From positions 434,001 through 498,000 of the forward strand of contig NZ_LJYX01000021.1 in NCBI RefSeq assembly GCF_001440345.1: a stretch of DNA of 64,000 bases, given 5' to 3'. This stretch comes from Colwellia sp. TT2012 (GTDB lineage Bacteria; Pseudomonadota; Gammaproteobacteria; Enterobacterales; Alteromonadaceae). Made by a program: the position numbers and the translations under genes. The notes under the pieces were generated by a model. That model searched no databases. It was not told where the DNA came from and worked only from the letters and a program-made list of their open reading frames with translations. Below, piece after piece: positions 17,713 through 27,807 of this stretch. Every line of letters starts with the position of its first letter. The first letter of the stretch is position 1.

Positions 17713-18803
17713 TAGTTACGTCCTATAGTACGACTAATTACTTGAATTTGTTTAGATTCATTAACTTTCATTATTGAGCTCATGGCAAAATAGCTATTGT
17801 TAAAACGGGCACTGGCTTTTAATTTAAAATATTGACTATCAACGACAAACTGCGCTTTTTGCCACTTTGCCAGATTAATTTTACTTAACTCTGGTAGTTG
17901 ATAGAAATCATCTAAATTATCATAACCTGAGCTGTCCCGTGCGTTGAGTATTTCTTGTGCATCACCTAGACTCGAATCAAGCAAAGCTTGTAATAACTCA
18001 GGTTTTTCTGCATCTAGGGTGTTGATATTTATTAAATGTTGACTATTTTGTGGCAGCACACACACATAAGGTGTTAACGCTAAGATAATGGCTGGACTAA
18101 AGTGTTCAATTAATCTTAATTCATTGACGCTGGCTAAATAACTATTGGCGGCAAGATAAGGAAACTCACGAGCGGCATAATCGTTATCCTCGGCACCACC
18201 CGCTCCCGTTATCATATCATTGTCATCAAGCCAATCGGTTAAGGCATTGACCATGGCTTCAGCTTCAAAGTTGCCCACTCCGTCAATATTTAAGTTGACG
18301 ATAAGGCCTTCTAGTACTGTTGCAGCCGGTAACTGTTTGTCACTGGCTGATTTACTTGCGCGGCTTGGTGGATTCGCTTTACCCCCTCCCGAACGTTTAT
18401 TTGAAACACCGTTAGCGGACTCATTCTTAGTTTTTGCATGCGGGTGTAAAGCATTCAGGTTCAAACAGCTTTGTAAATCGGTTATTTCTCCTGTTATCTC
18501 ACCAAAATCAACTGGAAAAGTAGTAGCCTCTTCAGCCCAAATTTGCTCAAGGTGAGTCACTTCAGGCTCATCTTTAAAGGCTTTCATTAATACTCGTTTA
18601 GTAAATTCTTCTGCGCCTAAGGCATACCAATAGGCTTGCTGGTTAAAACTGATATTCATACTACGCTGCATTTGTGTATGCAATCGTGTGGTCATTTGCG
18701 CGGCAATAATTGAGCATAAAGCCACAATTAGCATCACGGTAATAAGAGCCACACCTCGTTGACTTGCTATTCTTAAACTGAATACTGACGGTTTATTAGC
18801 CAT
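17712..18803 (-). CDS. gspK: Type II secretion minor pseudopilin GspK
   Basis: The large tip pseudopilin, 363 residues. The N-terminus is SQRGVALITVMLIVALC: cleavage after Gly but no Glu5, the expected GspK exception. The body has the GspK alpha-domain insertion and the segment LTDWLDDNDMITGAGGAEDNDY, which carries the calcium-binding acidic residues known in the family. A Ser/Lys-rich low-complexity stretch near residues 135-160 is an addition. It starts 3 bp after gspJ ends. Confidence 0.93.
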   Translation of the reverse strand: MANKPSVFSLRIASQRGVALITVMLIVALCSIIAAQMTTRLHTQMQRSMNISFNQQAYWYALGAEEFTKRVLMKAFKDEPEVTHLEQIWAEEATTFPVDFGEITGEITDLQSCLNLNALHPHAKTKNESANGVSNKRSGGGKANPPSRASKSASDKQLPAATVLEGLIVNLNIDGVGNFEAEAMVNALTDWLDDNDMITGAGGAEDNDYAAREFPYLAANSYLASVNELRLIEHFSPAIILALTPYVCVLPQNSQHLININTLDAEKPELLQALLDSSLGDAQEILNARDSSGYDNLDDFYQLPELSKINLAKWQKAQFVVDSQYFKLKASARFNNSYFAMSSIMKVNESKQIQVISRTIGRN

Positions 18804-18806
18804 AAA

Positions 18807-19466
18807 CTAGGTCTTACTCTGTTTATCAGCAGCAAGATCGCCGGCGACTAAAAACTGGCGACGGATGAAACCATAATCCTCAGTTTCAATTTCAATGGCA
18901 ATCGCTTGTGGCAATTTTTGCCCAGACCATTTTTCCTGCCATTTACTGCCATCATAAAATTCAAACGCTAAACTAGTCACTAAGGTTATTAATGGTCTTA
19001 TTCTTGGCTCTTGCCCGACCACAGCGTCAACAAAGTTATAATGTAAACGCTGCAAGGTGCCATCCTCGAGTCGATAAGCAACACTTTGCATATCACTACG
19101 CGGTAATAATAACCCTGGATTAGTCCAACCATTACGGACAAAGGCGATAGCTTGATCATCCGCTAAAAAGCTATCGTCTGCAGTTTGTAAAAAAATATTC
19201 GTTGGCGCTTCACCATTAACTCGCATACTGCGCTTTGCTATTTGGGTAAAATCTCGTTCAATCAACAAAAAGGCACGCTGTAATTCATTTTGTCTTTCCG
19301 TGCGAATCTTTGAATTTTCATCACCACGTAAGACGGTATCAAAAATGGTAAAACTGGCTAAACTTACCACTGAAAAAATAGATATCGCGATCAGTACTTC
19401 AAGCAGGGTAAAACCTTGCTGTTTAGCGCTAAAAAAAACTTTATCCATAGTAGTACCTACTTTCAT
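18807..19466 (-). CDS. gspJ: Type II secretion minor pseudopilin GspJ
   Basis: A minor pseudopilin of the tip complex with GspI and GspK. The leader ends in KQQG and is followed by FTLLEVLIAISIFSVV, with Glu5. The start at 19464-19466 has GGAG eight bases upstream and overlaps the gspI stop (TGATG); the Met at residue 7 is a second possible start. Family features include FDTVLRGDENS and VERDF-like (IERDFTQI) segments. Confidence 0.93.
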   Translation of the reverse strand: MKVGTTMDKVFFSAKQQGFTLLEVLIAISIFSVVSLASFTIFDTVLRGDENSKIRTERQNELQRAFLLIERDFTQIAKRSMRVNGEAPTNIFLQTADDSFLADDQAIAFVRNGWTNPGLLLPRSDMQSVAYRLEDGTLQRLHYNFVDAVVGQEPRIRPLITLVTSLAFEFYDGSKWQEKWSGQKLPQAIAIEIETEDYGFIRRQFLVAGDLAADKQSKT

Positions 19467-19864
19467 CAGGGTTTCTCCTGAGCGAGGTAGGTCATCAAGC
19501 TAGCCGTAACTAACTCATCATCTTCATTTAAACGTACTTCCATTACGATGGAACGTAATTCGTTACTGGCAGTTTTAATCACTTTCTGTTGCCAGTACCA
19601 AGTTCTTCCCGCCATCTCGACTTTGCCTTTACGGTTATTTCTTGGCGGCCACGTTTTATCTAAACTCACTGCAACAAGCTGATTTGAAGCGACCCATTGA
19701 GCAAACATTTGCTCTTCTAAATGACTAATATGACGATAGTTATTATCGGCAACACCGAGCAGTGCTACACCAGAAATAGCAAAAACAGCCATGGCCAACA
19801 TTACTTCAAGTAAGGTAAAACCGCCTTGTTTGACTTTTCTAATGAGAGTGATTTTATTGCTCAT
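19466..19864 (-). CDS. gspI: Type II secretion minor pseudopilin GspI
   Basis: A minor pseudopilin thought to nucleate the pseudopilus tip. I take the ATG at 19862-19864 (MSNKITLIRK); a longer reading frame would need a TTG start at 19882. The peptidase site is KQGGFTLLEVMLAMAVFAI with Glu5. The conserved NQL segment (ASNQLVAVSLDKTWPP) follows. It overlaps the gspH end by 11 bp. Confidence 0.92.
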   Translation of the reverse strand: MSNKITLIRKVKQGGFTLLEVMLAMAVFAISGVALLGVADNNYRHISHLEEQMFAQWVASNQLVAVSLDKTWPPRNNRKGKVEMAGRTWYWQQKVIKTASNELRSIVMEVRLNEDDELVTASLMTYLAQEKP

Positions 19865-20474
19865 CGAGCACTGGCCCTTCAATGGTTAATGGCACACTAT
19901 ATATACCGGTAACACGATAAGCTAAATCTTCAGCGCCTACAATATAGGCTAACTCTTCATTTAAGCGAAAAGTAACGCTGAATGGGCTAATATCACCACC
20001 AGAGAGAATATAGACTTGTGGAATTATTTTTTCCTCTTGTTCTTCTTTAGAGAGCAAGGTGAAATCGTCTTCATCTTGCTCTCTAAAAGTATCAGCATCA
20101 AACAGTAAGGGTTCGTCGATGGGCAGATCATCAAGCTCTAAGCTCAACTCTATACCTTCAGGCAAGGTGACATTGGCTAGCCAGTCTTGCTCAGGGATCT
20201 CAGTCCATCGAGTACCGTCATAACCAAGAAACTGATAACTATCTTTTTTAACGACCAAACCTAATTCAATGTTATTGAGCATGCCGTAATCTGCCGCCAC
20301 TGCAAAAATAGCGGCAAAACGCGCACTTTCATGTTTTAACTTATCTGCCGGATTATTGCCAGAAAAGTTAAATTGCACCAAGCTGGCCATAAGACCAATC
20401 AACACAATAACGACCATCACCTCAATTAAGGTAAAGCCACGGTGTTTGATTGTTAATACCGATAGTTTTTTCAT
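19854..20474 (-). CDS. gspH: Type II secretion minor pseudopilin GspH
   Basis: A minor pseudopilin with leader MKKLSVLTIKHRG and FTLIEVMVVIVLIGLM (Glu5). The body fits GspH, including RFAAIFAVAADYGMLNN and GYDGTRW-like elements, with an acidic stretch near residues 115-140. It is the first gene after the large inverted repeat that separates it from gspG, which fits a lower expression than the major pseudopilin. Confidence 0.92.
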   Translation of the reverse strand: MKKLSVLTIKHRGFTLIEVMVVIVLIGLMASLVQFNFSGNNPADKLKHESARFAAIFAVAADYGMLNNIELGLVVKKDSYQFLGYDGTRWTEIPEQDWLANVTLPEGIELSLELDDLPIDEPLLFDADTFREQDEDDFTLLSKEEQEEKIIPQVYILSGGDISPFSVTFRLNEELAYIVGAEDLAYRVTGIYSVPLTIEGPVLDEQ

Positions 20475-20502
20475 AAGGTAATCCGTAATGGTTGAGCTTG
20501 AA

Positions 20503-20586
20503 GCGGTAAGATTAAATGTAAAGGAAATTGCACGGAGTTGACGCTAGTCAATGAGTACCTTTGACGCCTAAATTTAGTTTTACCGC
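20503..20586 (-). promoter_or_regulatory. Long inverted repeat between gspG and gspH
   Basis: Arms at 20503-20519 and 20570-20586 pair over 17 bp with three mismatches (GCGGTAA against TTACCGC at the ends), closing a loop of about 50 nt. There is no U-tract, so it is more likely an mRNA-processing or stabilising structure than a terminator. It sits just after the major pseudopilin gene. Confidence 0.6.
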
Positions 20587-20604
20587 AATAAGATCAGCTA
20601 TTAC

Positions 20605-21036
20605 TTATTGGAAATCGCCCAAATTCCAGTTACCGATATCATCTTCTGTACCGGCTTCACCGTCTGGCCCCACTGAAAATACATCCATTCGACCCTGTTC
20701 GCCTGGATTCAATAACACATAGTCATTGCCCCAAGGATCTTTTGGTAAACGTTTAATATAGCCATCTTCAGGAAAACGACGTGGCTCTGGCTCAATATCG
20801 GTTTGCTCAACCAAGGCTTCCAAACCTTGCTCTGTGGTTGGATAATCATAGTTATCCAACTTATATAAACTCAATGACGTTTCTAAAGCAGTAACATCTG
20901 ATATGGCTTTTTGTAAATTAGCTTTATCTTGGCTACCCATTAAACTAGGTACCACCACACTGGCCATAATACCTATAATTACAATAACCACCATCACTTC
21001 TAATAAGCTAAAACCTTGTGATTTTTTCATATTCAT
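20605..21036 (-). CDS. gspG: Type II secretion major pseudopilin GspG
   Basis: The main subunit of the type II pseudopilus. It has MKKSQGFSLLEVMVVIVIIGIMASVVVPSL at the N-terminus with Glu5 (shown in the sequence after a six- to eight-residue leader) and the hallmark C-terminal calcium-binding loop, here KDPWGNDY and DVFSVGPDGEAGTEDDIGNW. Length of 143 residues is standard. Hairpins lie on both sides of the gene, at 21070-21097 and 20503-20586, as expected for a message that must be more abundant or stable than its neighbours. Confidence 0.96.
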   Translation of the reverse strand: MNMKKSQGFSLLEVMVVIVIIGIMASVVVPSLMGSQDKANLQKAISDVTALETSLSLYKLDNYDYPTTEQGLEALVEQTDIEPEPRRFPEDGYIKRLPKDPWGNDYVLLNPGEQGRMDVFSVGPDGEAGTEDDIGNWNLGDFQ

Positions 21037-21069
21037 ATTATTTTCCTAACGTCTGATAAATTGAGGTCA

Positions 21070-21097
21070 CGACAACTCATCTATCGATAAGTTGTCG
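21070..21097 (-). promoter_or_regulatory. Hairpin between gspF and gspG
   Basis: A perfect 8-bp stem CGACAACT/AGTTGTCG encloses a 12-nt loop, 33 bp upstream of the gspG start. It has no following U-tract. It may protect or define the 5' end of a processed gspG message. Confidence 0.6.
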
Positions 21098-21105
21098 AGT
21101 GATTA

Positions 21106-22347
21106 TTAGCCACCCACTAGGCTATTCAGTTGTAAAATTGGTTCTAAAATTGCCATAACAATAAAGAGCACCACCCCTGCCATACCCACCATAAGTGCAG
21201 GTTCAAATGCTTTTAAAGAGATGCTGACCAAGGCATCGAACTCTCTATCTTGGTTATCCGCAGCACGACCTAACATATGTTCTAACTTGCCACTTTTTTC
21301 GCCACTAGCGATCATATGCAGCATCATAGGGGGGAACAATTTAGTTTGCTCCAATGCCACACGCAAACTTGAACCTTCACGCACTTTATCGGTGGCGGCT
21401 GTCACTTGCTTTTTAATATATAAATTATCGAGCACTTGTCCAGAAATACGCATACTTTCCAGTAAAGGCACGGCACTGGCCGTTAAAATACTTAAAGTTC
21501 TGGCAAAACGTGCGGTATTTATACCTCTAACTACCTTGCCAACGCCTGGTACACGTAATAAATTCCGGTGAAACGCCATTTCAAAATTTGGTTTTTTCAA
21601 CAGCTGTGAAAACAGCAACATCAGGGCCGCAAACAAGATCACCAATACTAAGCCATAGTCACGCAGAAAATCACTACTGGCAATTAAAAACTGCGTAGTA
21701 CCGGGTAAACTCTCACCCATGTGTTCAAACTGACCGACAATTTTTGGCACCACGGCGGTTAATAAAATAGCGATAACACCGACAGCAACAACGGTCATAA
21801 TAATAGGATAAACCAGTGCTTGGATTAGTTGCGAGCGCATCTGTTGGCGCTTTTCGGTATAATCAGCCAAACGGTTAAGTACTTTATCAAGATGGCCAGA
21901 TTTTTCACCCGCGGCAACCATTGCCCGATACAGACGATTAAATACCTTGGGATATTCTGCCATGCTTTCCGATAAACCATAACCTTCGGTCACTTTGGTT
22001 CGTACACCCATGATCATACTTTTAATACGGTTCTTTTCACATTGCTCACCCACAGCCATTAAAGATTCTTCTAACGGCAAACCAGACTCTACCAATGTCG
22101 CTAGTTGACGAGTAATAAGTGCTAACTCTGCCGCCGAGACTTTACCGCCGGTACTTTGACCGAAACTAGCCGCGAAACCTTTTTTCTCATTTCCCGCTTT
22201 GCTCTTGGCTAATGTCGCGGTGACGGCGATAGGCATTAGGCCTTGCTCACGTAACAAACCACGCACTTGTCTTGGCGTATCACCTTCGATAACGCCTTTT
22301 TTAGTTTTACCGCGACTATCTACCGCTTGGTATTCAAATGCTGCCAT
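21106..22347 (-). CDS. gspF: Type II secretion platform protein GspF
   Basis: Polytopic inner-membrane platform protein, 413 residues, with a cytoplasmic start (MAAFEYQAVDSRGKTKKGVIEGD), two GspF domains (LVESGLPLEESL and LTASAVPLLESMRI segments) and three membrane helices near residues 175-200, 225-245 and 378-400. It connects the GspE motor with pseudopilin addition. It is related to MshG in this window. Confidence 0.95.
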   Translation of the reverse strand: MAAFEYQAVDSRGKTKKGVIEGDTPRQVRGLLREQGLMPIAVTATLAKSKAGNEKKGFAASFGQSTGGKVSAAELALITRQLATLVESGLPLEESLMAVGEQCEKNRIKSMIMGVRTKVTEGYGLSESMAEYPKVFNRLYRAMVAAGEKSGHLDKVLNRLADYTEKRQQMRSQLIQALVYPIIMTVVAVGVIAILLTAVVPKIVGQFEHMGESLPGTTQFLIASSDFLRDYGLVLVILFAALMLLFSQLLKKPNFEMAFHRNLLRVPGVGKVVRGINTARFARTLSILTASAVPLLESMRISGQVLDNLYIKKQVTAATDKVREGSSLRVALEQTKLFPPMMLHMIASGEKSGKLEHMLGRAADNQDREFDALVSISLKAFEPALMVGMAGVVLFIVMAILEPILQLNSLVGG

Positions 22348-22452
22348 TACTTATAAAGCTTACTTATATTAGTTATATTGGTTATATGAATGCTATTCAC
22401 GCTGTTAATTCACTATTGTGTCTTTATTGATTACTTAGAGCACTGTTACGCT

Positions 22453-23982
22453 TTAATCTTCACGAGTGACACGTAAAACCTCTTCTAAGGTGGTTATCCC
22501 TAACATCACTTTATCAAAGCCATCTCGACGGATACTGGCATTGGCTTGACGCGCATATTTCTCAATGGCTTGCTCACCGTGACCATTGTGAATGATTTCT
22601 CGTATTTTATCATCAACCGGTAATAGTTCATGAATACCCGTTCGGCCACGATAACCTTTAAAACTACACTCCTTACAGCCAACAGCGCGATATATTACCG
22701 CTGTATTATCGTCAGCTAAGGCTAATAAATGTCGCTCTTCTTCATCAGGTAAGTGACTTTCTTTACAATGTCGACACAGCGTTCGCACCAGACGTTGTGC
22801 CAAAACACCCAATAAACTTGAAGACAGTAAAAATGGCTCTACACCCATATCTTCCATACGGGTGATAGCACCTGCCGCAGTATTGGTATGTAAGGTAGAT
22901 AAAACTAAGTGACCGGTTAAACTTGCTTGCACGGCAATTTGTGCGGTTTCTAAGTCGCGAATTTCACCGACCATGACCACATCAGGATCTTGCCGTAATA
23001 TAGCACGTAGTCCCCGAGCAAAGGTCATATCCACCTTAGTATTTACTTGCATTTGTCCTATGCCTTCAATGGAGTATTCAATCGGATCTTCGCAGGTTAA
23101 AATATTACGTTCTTTGGCATCAATTTGCATTAAACCCGCATAGAGGGTAGTACTTTTACCTGAGCCGGTAGGACCAGTAACTAAAATAATGCCATGAGGT
23201 TTTTCAATAAGGGTTGAGAAAGTAGCACGATTTTGGTCGGTCATACCCAAGTCTTTCAAATCAAGACGAGCAGCATTTTTATCGAGTAATCTTAACACCA
23301 CTCGTTCGCCATGACCTGTTGGCATAGTTGATACCCGCACATCAACAGCCCGACCACCTATGCGCAGAGATATTCGACCATCTTGTGGAATTCGTTTTTC
23401 AGCAATATCGAGTTTGGCCATAACCTTAATACGTGAAACCAACAAGGAAGCTAGTTTGCGATTAGGTTTTAGCACTTCGCGTAAAATACCATCGACGCGA
23501 AAGCGAATTTGTAAGCTATTTTCAAAGGTTTCAATATGAATATCGGAAGCGCTTTCTTTGATGGCTTCACTGAGCATGGCATTAATTAGCTTAATAATTG
23601 GCGCATCATCTTCATTTTCAAGCAAATCTTCACTTTCAACAATCTCATCAGCCAGTGAATACAAGTCCACTTCATTACCAATATCTTCCATCATTTGCTG
23701 CGCTTCGGAGGAATCTCTTTGGTAGGCTTGGGTTAGCAGCAATTCAAACGCTGGCAGCAGTAAATAGTCGAAATTAAATGGCGCTTTCAGTATGCGACGA
23801 ACTTCGACAATAATATCAAAATTAACATCCGCTAAGCAGTGTAAAATATATCCGCCGGTGTCTGCATCGGTAGAAATTAACACACTATGGCGTTTTGCAA
23901 AAGCAAACGACAACAACCAAGAACTATTAGCTGATGTTGGCTCCGCCTTATCAATGACGGTTTCTGCTACGTCACCAGCCAT
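22453..23982 (-). CDS. gspE: Type II secretion ATPase GspE
   Basis: Cytoplasmic ATPase that powers the pseudopilus. It has an N-terminal GspL-binding region, Walker [10 protein letters not shown] near residues 266-274, an Asp box ([14 protein letters not shown]), Walker B with [12 protein letters not shown], and a four-cysteine zinc motif (CRHC and CKEC). Unlike MshE in the same window, its N-terminus lacks the two RLGxxL c-di-GMP motifs. The ATG overlaps the gspD stop by one base. Confidence 0.96.
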   Translation of the reverse strand: MAGDVAETVIDKAEPTSANSSWLLSFAFAKRHSVLISTDADTGGYILHCLADVNFDIIVEVRRILKAPFNFDYLLLPAFELLLTQAYQRDSSEAQQMMEDIGNEVDLYSLADEIVESEDLLENEDDAPIIKLINAMLSEAIKESASDIHIETFENSLQIRFRVDGILREVLKPNRKLASLLVSRIKVMAKLDIAEKRIPQDGRISLRIGGRAVDVRVSTMPTGHGERVVLRLLDKNAARLDLKDLGMTDQNRATFSTLIEKPHGIILVTGPTGSGKSTTLYAGLMQIDAKERNILTCEDPIEYSIEGIGQMQVNTKVDMTFARGLRAILRQDPDVVMVGEIRDLETAQIAVQASLTGHLVLSTLHTNTAAGAITRMEDMGVEPFLLSSSLLGVLAQRLVRTLCRHCKESHLPDEEERHLLALADDNTAVIYRAVGCKECSFKGYRGRTGIHELLPVDDKIREIIHNGHGEQAIEKYARQANASIRRDGFDKVMLGITTLEEVLRVTRED

Positions 23983-26069
23983 TAGAGCTTATCTTCTGTT
24001 ACTGTCGGCGGCTTAGGTAGCTCTATATCTTTTTCTTGAAGTTTCTTTTGATAGTCATCAAATGATGGCGGTAACGTTAACTTATCTTGCCACTGCGGTA
24101 AGATAGGCATATTGTCATTACTCATTAATGACAGACCCTCTTCGTGTTTACGAATTTGGTCGGCACGAATAAAGTTATATTTACTTTCACTGATTTCAGC
24201 CATTAAGCCGGCATCGCGCACTATAGTAGCCCGTAAAAACACCATTAAATTACGCTTACGAGTGGTATTGGTGGTGGATTTAAACAAGTGACCAATAAAG
24301 GGAATATCACCTAGAATGGGTACCTTTTGCACGCTTTCTTGAACATCTTCATCAATCAAGCCCCCTAAAACAATAGTCGCGCCACTATCGGTCATAACCG
24401 TAGTTTTTATTTCTCTTTTGTTAATAGCAATATCGACCCCAGTAGAACCACTGACCGAAGAGACTTCTTGTTCAATAATCAGTTGTATGGCATTACCTTC
24501 ATTAACCTGCGGTGTCACGCGCAGTTTGATACCCACTTCTAGACGCTCAACCGTTTGAAATGGATTAGAATTATTACTGCCGGTTGCTGAACCGGTTATA
24601 ATGGGTATTTCTTGACCAACAATAAAGTAGGCCTCCTCATTGTCTAAGGTCAGAATACTGGGTGTTGCCAATATATTTGAATTGGTATTACTGCTGACTG
24701 CTTGTATTATCGCGCCCCAATCATTTTTGGCAAGACCCAACATCATACCACTGACATTGCCAAGTACTTGCCCCAGTATGTTGTAATCACCTTTAGTATC
24801 ATTCTGATAAAAACCATCTTTTATTAAGTCATTATTACTATTATACTCAGCAGGTACCCAATCTCCCTTGGTAGAAGCAGCGGCCTCAACACCCGCGGCA
24901 ACCGAGGAAATACTGGCTGGGCCATTGGTAAATTGGGTAAAGCCACCCGCTTCGTTATACCATTGTACCCCTAAACTCACACCATCAGTTTCATATACTT
25001 CAACAATGATAGCCTCAATTAATACTTGCGCACGACGAACATCTAATTGGCGGATTACCGCTAAAAGTGAACGTATCATATCCGGTTGTGCGGTAATGAT
25101 TAATGAATTAGTTGATTCATGGGCCTCAATACTAACATTACGTTTTTGACTGCTACGGCTTTTAGTTTTTGTCGTGCTGCTTTCTGAAGCAATAGAATCA
25201 CTAACGCCTTGTAATACCTTAACTAAATCTTCGGCTTTGGAGTACTTAAGACGATAAACACGGGTATTACCATTACTTTCTAATTCGCTATCTAAGCGTT
25301 TAACCAAACGAATTACCCGCTCACGTGCTTTGACTTCACCACTAACAATAACGCTATTTGATCTATCATCGGCAACAATCCTAGGGATCAGAAAGCTTGG
25401 CTGACCTGATTTACCACCTTTAGGTTTATTCATGGCTTCTATGATACGCACCATCTCACCCGCTGAAGCGTATTTTAACTTGATAATTTCCACAGCTTGG
25501 TCGCCAGCTCTATCAACACGCTCAATAATCTTAACCAGTCGGTTAACCGTTGATGCTGTGCCTGTTAACATGATGACATTAGCCGGGTCGTAATTAACTA
25601 CGTTACCACCACCGGCTTGGTCGGATAATTGTCGTAACAAGGGCACTAATTCACGTACGGTAACATTTTTGACTTCAACAACACGGGTGACCATTTCATC
25701 ACCGACAATATTGCTGTCGCTGCCAATAACCGGGATAGCCGCGGTTTTAGCATCTTTATTACGGATAATTTTAATAATATTATTGTCCTTAGCGACAGCC
25801 GCATAACCGTAGACTTCAAGGACATTTAAAAAGAACTGATAATATTGCTCTTCGGATAATACATCATAACTACGAACATTAATTTTTCCACGTACGTTAG
25901 GATCGATAATCATAGTCTTTTTCAAATTCTTACCGACTATATTAACAAACTCGGTAATTTCAGTGCCTTTAAAATTAGGAGAGTACTGTGCGGCACTGGC
26001 TTGAGCAACGCAGCATAAAAAATTAAATGCCATCGCTGTCGTTAAAATTAATAAAAACTTTTTCATCAT
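23982..26069 (-). CDS. gspD: Type II secretion secretin GspD
   Basis: Outer-membrane secretin of the type II system. It has a Sec signal ending near ASAAQ, then N0 to N3 domains (N0 starting [19 protein letters not shown]), and the C-terminal secretin core with [15 protein letters not shown], plus an S-domain tail. I prefer the ATG at 26067-26069, which gives a normal signal peptide and has AGAG upstream; a GTG at 26093 would add eight residues. Length of about 695 residues is typical. No gspS pilotin was seen in the window. Confidence 0.95.
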   Translation of the reverse strand: MMKKFLLILTTAMAFNFLCCVAQASAAQYSPNFKGTEITEFVNIVGKNLKKTMIIDPNVRGKINVRSYDVLSEEQYYQFFLNVLEVYGYAAVAKDNNIIKIIRNKDAKTAAIPVIGSDSNIVGDEMVTRVVEVKNVTVRELVPLLRQLSDQAGGGNVVNYDPANVIMLTGTASTVNRLVKIIERVDRAGDQAVEIIKLKYASAGEMVRIIEAMNKPKGGKSGQPSFLIPRIVADDRSNSVIVSGEVKARERVIRLVKRLDSELESNGNTRVYRLKYSKAEDLVKVLQGVSDSIASESSTTKTKSRSSQKRNVSIEAHESTNSLIITAQPDMIRSLLAVIRQLDVRRAQVLIEAIIVEVYETDGVSLGVQWYNEAGGFTQFTNGPASISSVAAGVEAAASTKGDWVPAEYNSNNDLIKDGFYQNDTKGDYNILGQVLGNVSGMMLGLAKNDWGAIIQAVSSNTNSNILATPSILTLDNEEAYFIVGQEIPIITGSATGSNNSNPFQTVERLEVGIKLRVTPQVNEGNAIQLIIEQEVSSVSGSTGVDIAINKREIKTTVMTDSGATIVLGGLIDEDVQESVQKVPILGDIPFIGHLFKSTTNTTRKRNLMVFLRATIVRDAGLMAEISESKYNFIRADQIRKHEEGLSLMSNDNMPILPQWQDKLTLPPSFDDYQKKLQEKDIELPKPPTVTEDKL

Positions 26070-26187
26070 TATTAGTGTCTCTGCTTTCTTCACTTTAATA
26101 GAAAATCTTTATAGACAATCTTGCTAGAAGGTCTTTATAGATAATTTTATCGCTTAATTGTTACGTTAATTAATTCGTTGAACCTAT

Positions 26188-27138
26188 TTAATCTAGGCTA
26201 ATAAGTATTTCGGTTAAGTTACCCTGACGATTCACCAGCAGTGAAATATCACGCGCTTGCCTCATTTCAGCCATGGCTTGCATGGCCTGTGTTGGCGCAA
26301 TTAAATCATAACCATTCATTTCAATGGCTACATCACCCGCTTTTAGGCCAGCAAGTTTAAAAAACTCAGGATTTTTTCCAGGCCTAAGGGTATAGCCAAT
26401 TATCTTACCGTTTTTACGCTTGGGTGAAATCCGTAAATAGTCCGCTATTTTTGTAGGGTCTTTGGAAAGTTCCGCACGTAAGTTTTTCGCGGTCTCGGTT
26501 AATTTTTTATTGCTGCGTTGATCGATTACTTCTGAGCGAGAAGATGGAGGCGCTATTTTTCTTGGATTTCTTTTAGCGGCAGGTTTAATAGCTACTTTTT
26601 GTGCCGGTTGCCTATAATCAAAGCCATCGAGCATAAGGGTTTCTAGTCGCCCTGATAACTTAATTAGCACTCTGTCCCTTAATACTTGTTCAAGATTAGC
26701 ACGGGTGCCCAAGATAATATCACCAATGCCGTAGGTTTCTTGTTTGCCTTGATATTCAATAATTGCTGCGGCTATTAATTTATCATCACTAGCCACTAGA
26801 CCCACTAAAATTAAATTTAATTTAGTTTCTGGCACGTTAGCCATTTTAATTTCTGCCTCGACCACGTCGCTGTCATTATATAAGCCGAAGAGATTAAGCG
26901 ACTGTATTTTAGTAACATCAACGGTTTTATTGGCCTGACTGGCATGCGGGCTTCGAGTATTAGACGTGAGTGACGTGTTTTGATTTGACTGTGCTTGCGG
27001 TACTATTGACCAAGTAATTTTTGCGCCCAGATAAGCTATATAGGTCAATAACAACACCATAGCTAATTGCGCAACACGTCGATGGCCGAGTTGAGAGAAT
27101 AGGGATGAAAGTTCTATCATGTTAGTGGGAAGTGCCAT
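26188..27138 (-). CDS. gspC: Type II secretion protein GspC
   Basis: First gene of the type II operon. A bitopic inner-membrane protein with a transmembrane helix near residues 21-42, a periplasmic HR domain (LNLFGLYND and LNLILVGLVASDDK, the part that contacts GspD) and a C-terminal PDZ domain (IGYTLRPGKNPEFFKLAGLK) implicated in substrate choice. A basic linker near residues 175-215 separates them. The operon promoter should lie in the 259-bp gap shared with hslR; I could not name it with confidence. Confidence 0.94.
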   Translation of the reverse strand: MALPTNMIELSSLFSQLGHRRVAQLAMVLLLTYIAYLGAKITWSIVPQAQSNQNTSLTSNTRSPHASQANKTVDVTKIQSLNLFGLYNDSDVVEAEIKMANVPETKLNLILVGLVASDDKLIAAAIIEYQGKQETYGIGDIILGTRANLEQVLRDRVLIKLSGRLETLMLDGFDYRQPAQKVAIKPAAKRNPRKIAPPSSRSEVIDQRSNKKLTETAKNLRAELSKDPTKIADYLRISPKRKNGKIIGYTLRPGKNPEFFKLAGLKAGDVAIEMNGYDLIAPTQAMQAMAEMRQARDISLLVNRQGNLTEILISLD

Positions 27139-27397
27139 ATCTACTTATATTATTGTTATTTATGAAAAATTCATGCTACACATAGCAAATACTAGATGTT
27201 ATATTTTTGTTAGCTTTCTGTTAGATAAGCACGGATGATACTTGACCACAAGCTAAGCAACAAGTCATAGCCTAAGTTTTTTTAAAGCCTTTTAGTAAAT
27301 AAAATCGTAACAAAAAATGCTACGACTAGAGAATTTACCGCTGGTATGTTAATTTTTAGACCTATTTCCAGGTAAAAATCCCACGGTTAGGTTTATT

Positions 27398-27802
27398 ATG
27401 TCCACAAGTAAAACCCCTCAAAATAGCTCAACTCGATTAGATAAATGGCTCTGGGCAGCTAGGTTCTATCGAACTCGAGCAATTGCCAAACAAATGATTG
27501 ATGGTGGCAAAGTTTTTTACAACGGCCAACGCACTAAGTCAGGTAAGGCCGTATCAATCGGTGATATAATAAAAATTAGACAAGGATTTGAAGAAAAAGT
27601 AATTACCGTAGTCGCCTTAGCTGACAAACGAAGCGACGCGACTTTTGCTCAAACCTTATACCAAGAAAGTAAGCAAAGTATTGATAGCCGGGAAAAAAAT
27701 GCCCTAGCGCGTCAACAAGGCATTTTATTAAGTCCCGCTAGCGAGACTAAACCAGATAAAAAACAACGTAGAAAACTACGTGAATTTAAAGAAAGGATCT
27801 AA
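27398..27802 (+). CDS. hslR: Heat-shock RNA-binding protein Hsp15
   Basis: A small S4-domain protein of 134 residues. The S4 fold covers RLDKWLWAARFYRTRAIAKQMIDGGKVFYNGQ at residues 12-43 (seen in pieces), followed by a basic tail. Hsp15 binds stalled 50S subunits carrying nascent chains and helps recycle them. It is followed five bases later by hslO, the same pairing as in E. coli and Shewanella. Confidence 0.94.
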   Translation: MSTSKTPQNSSTRLDKWLWAARFYRTRAIAKQMIDGGKVFYNGQRTKSGKAVSIGDIIKIRQGFEEKVITVVALADKRSDATFAQTLYQESKQSIDSREKNALARQQGILLSPASETKPDKKQRRKLREFKERI

Positions 27803-27807
27803 CCTCC

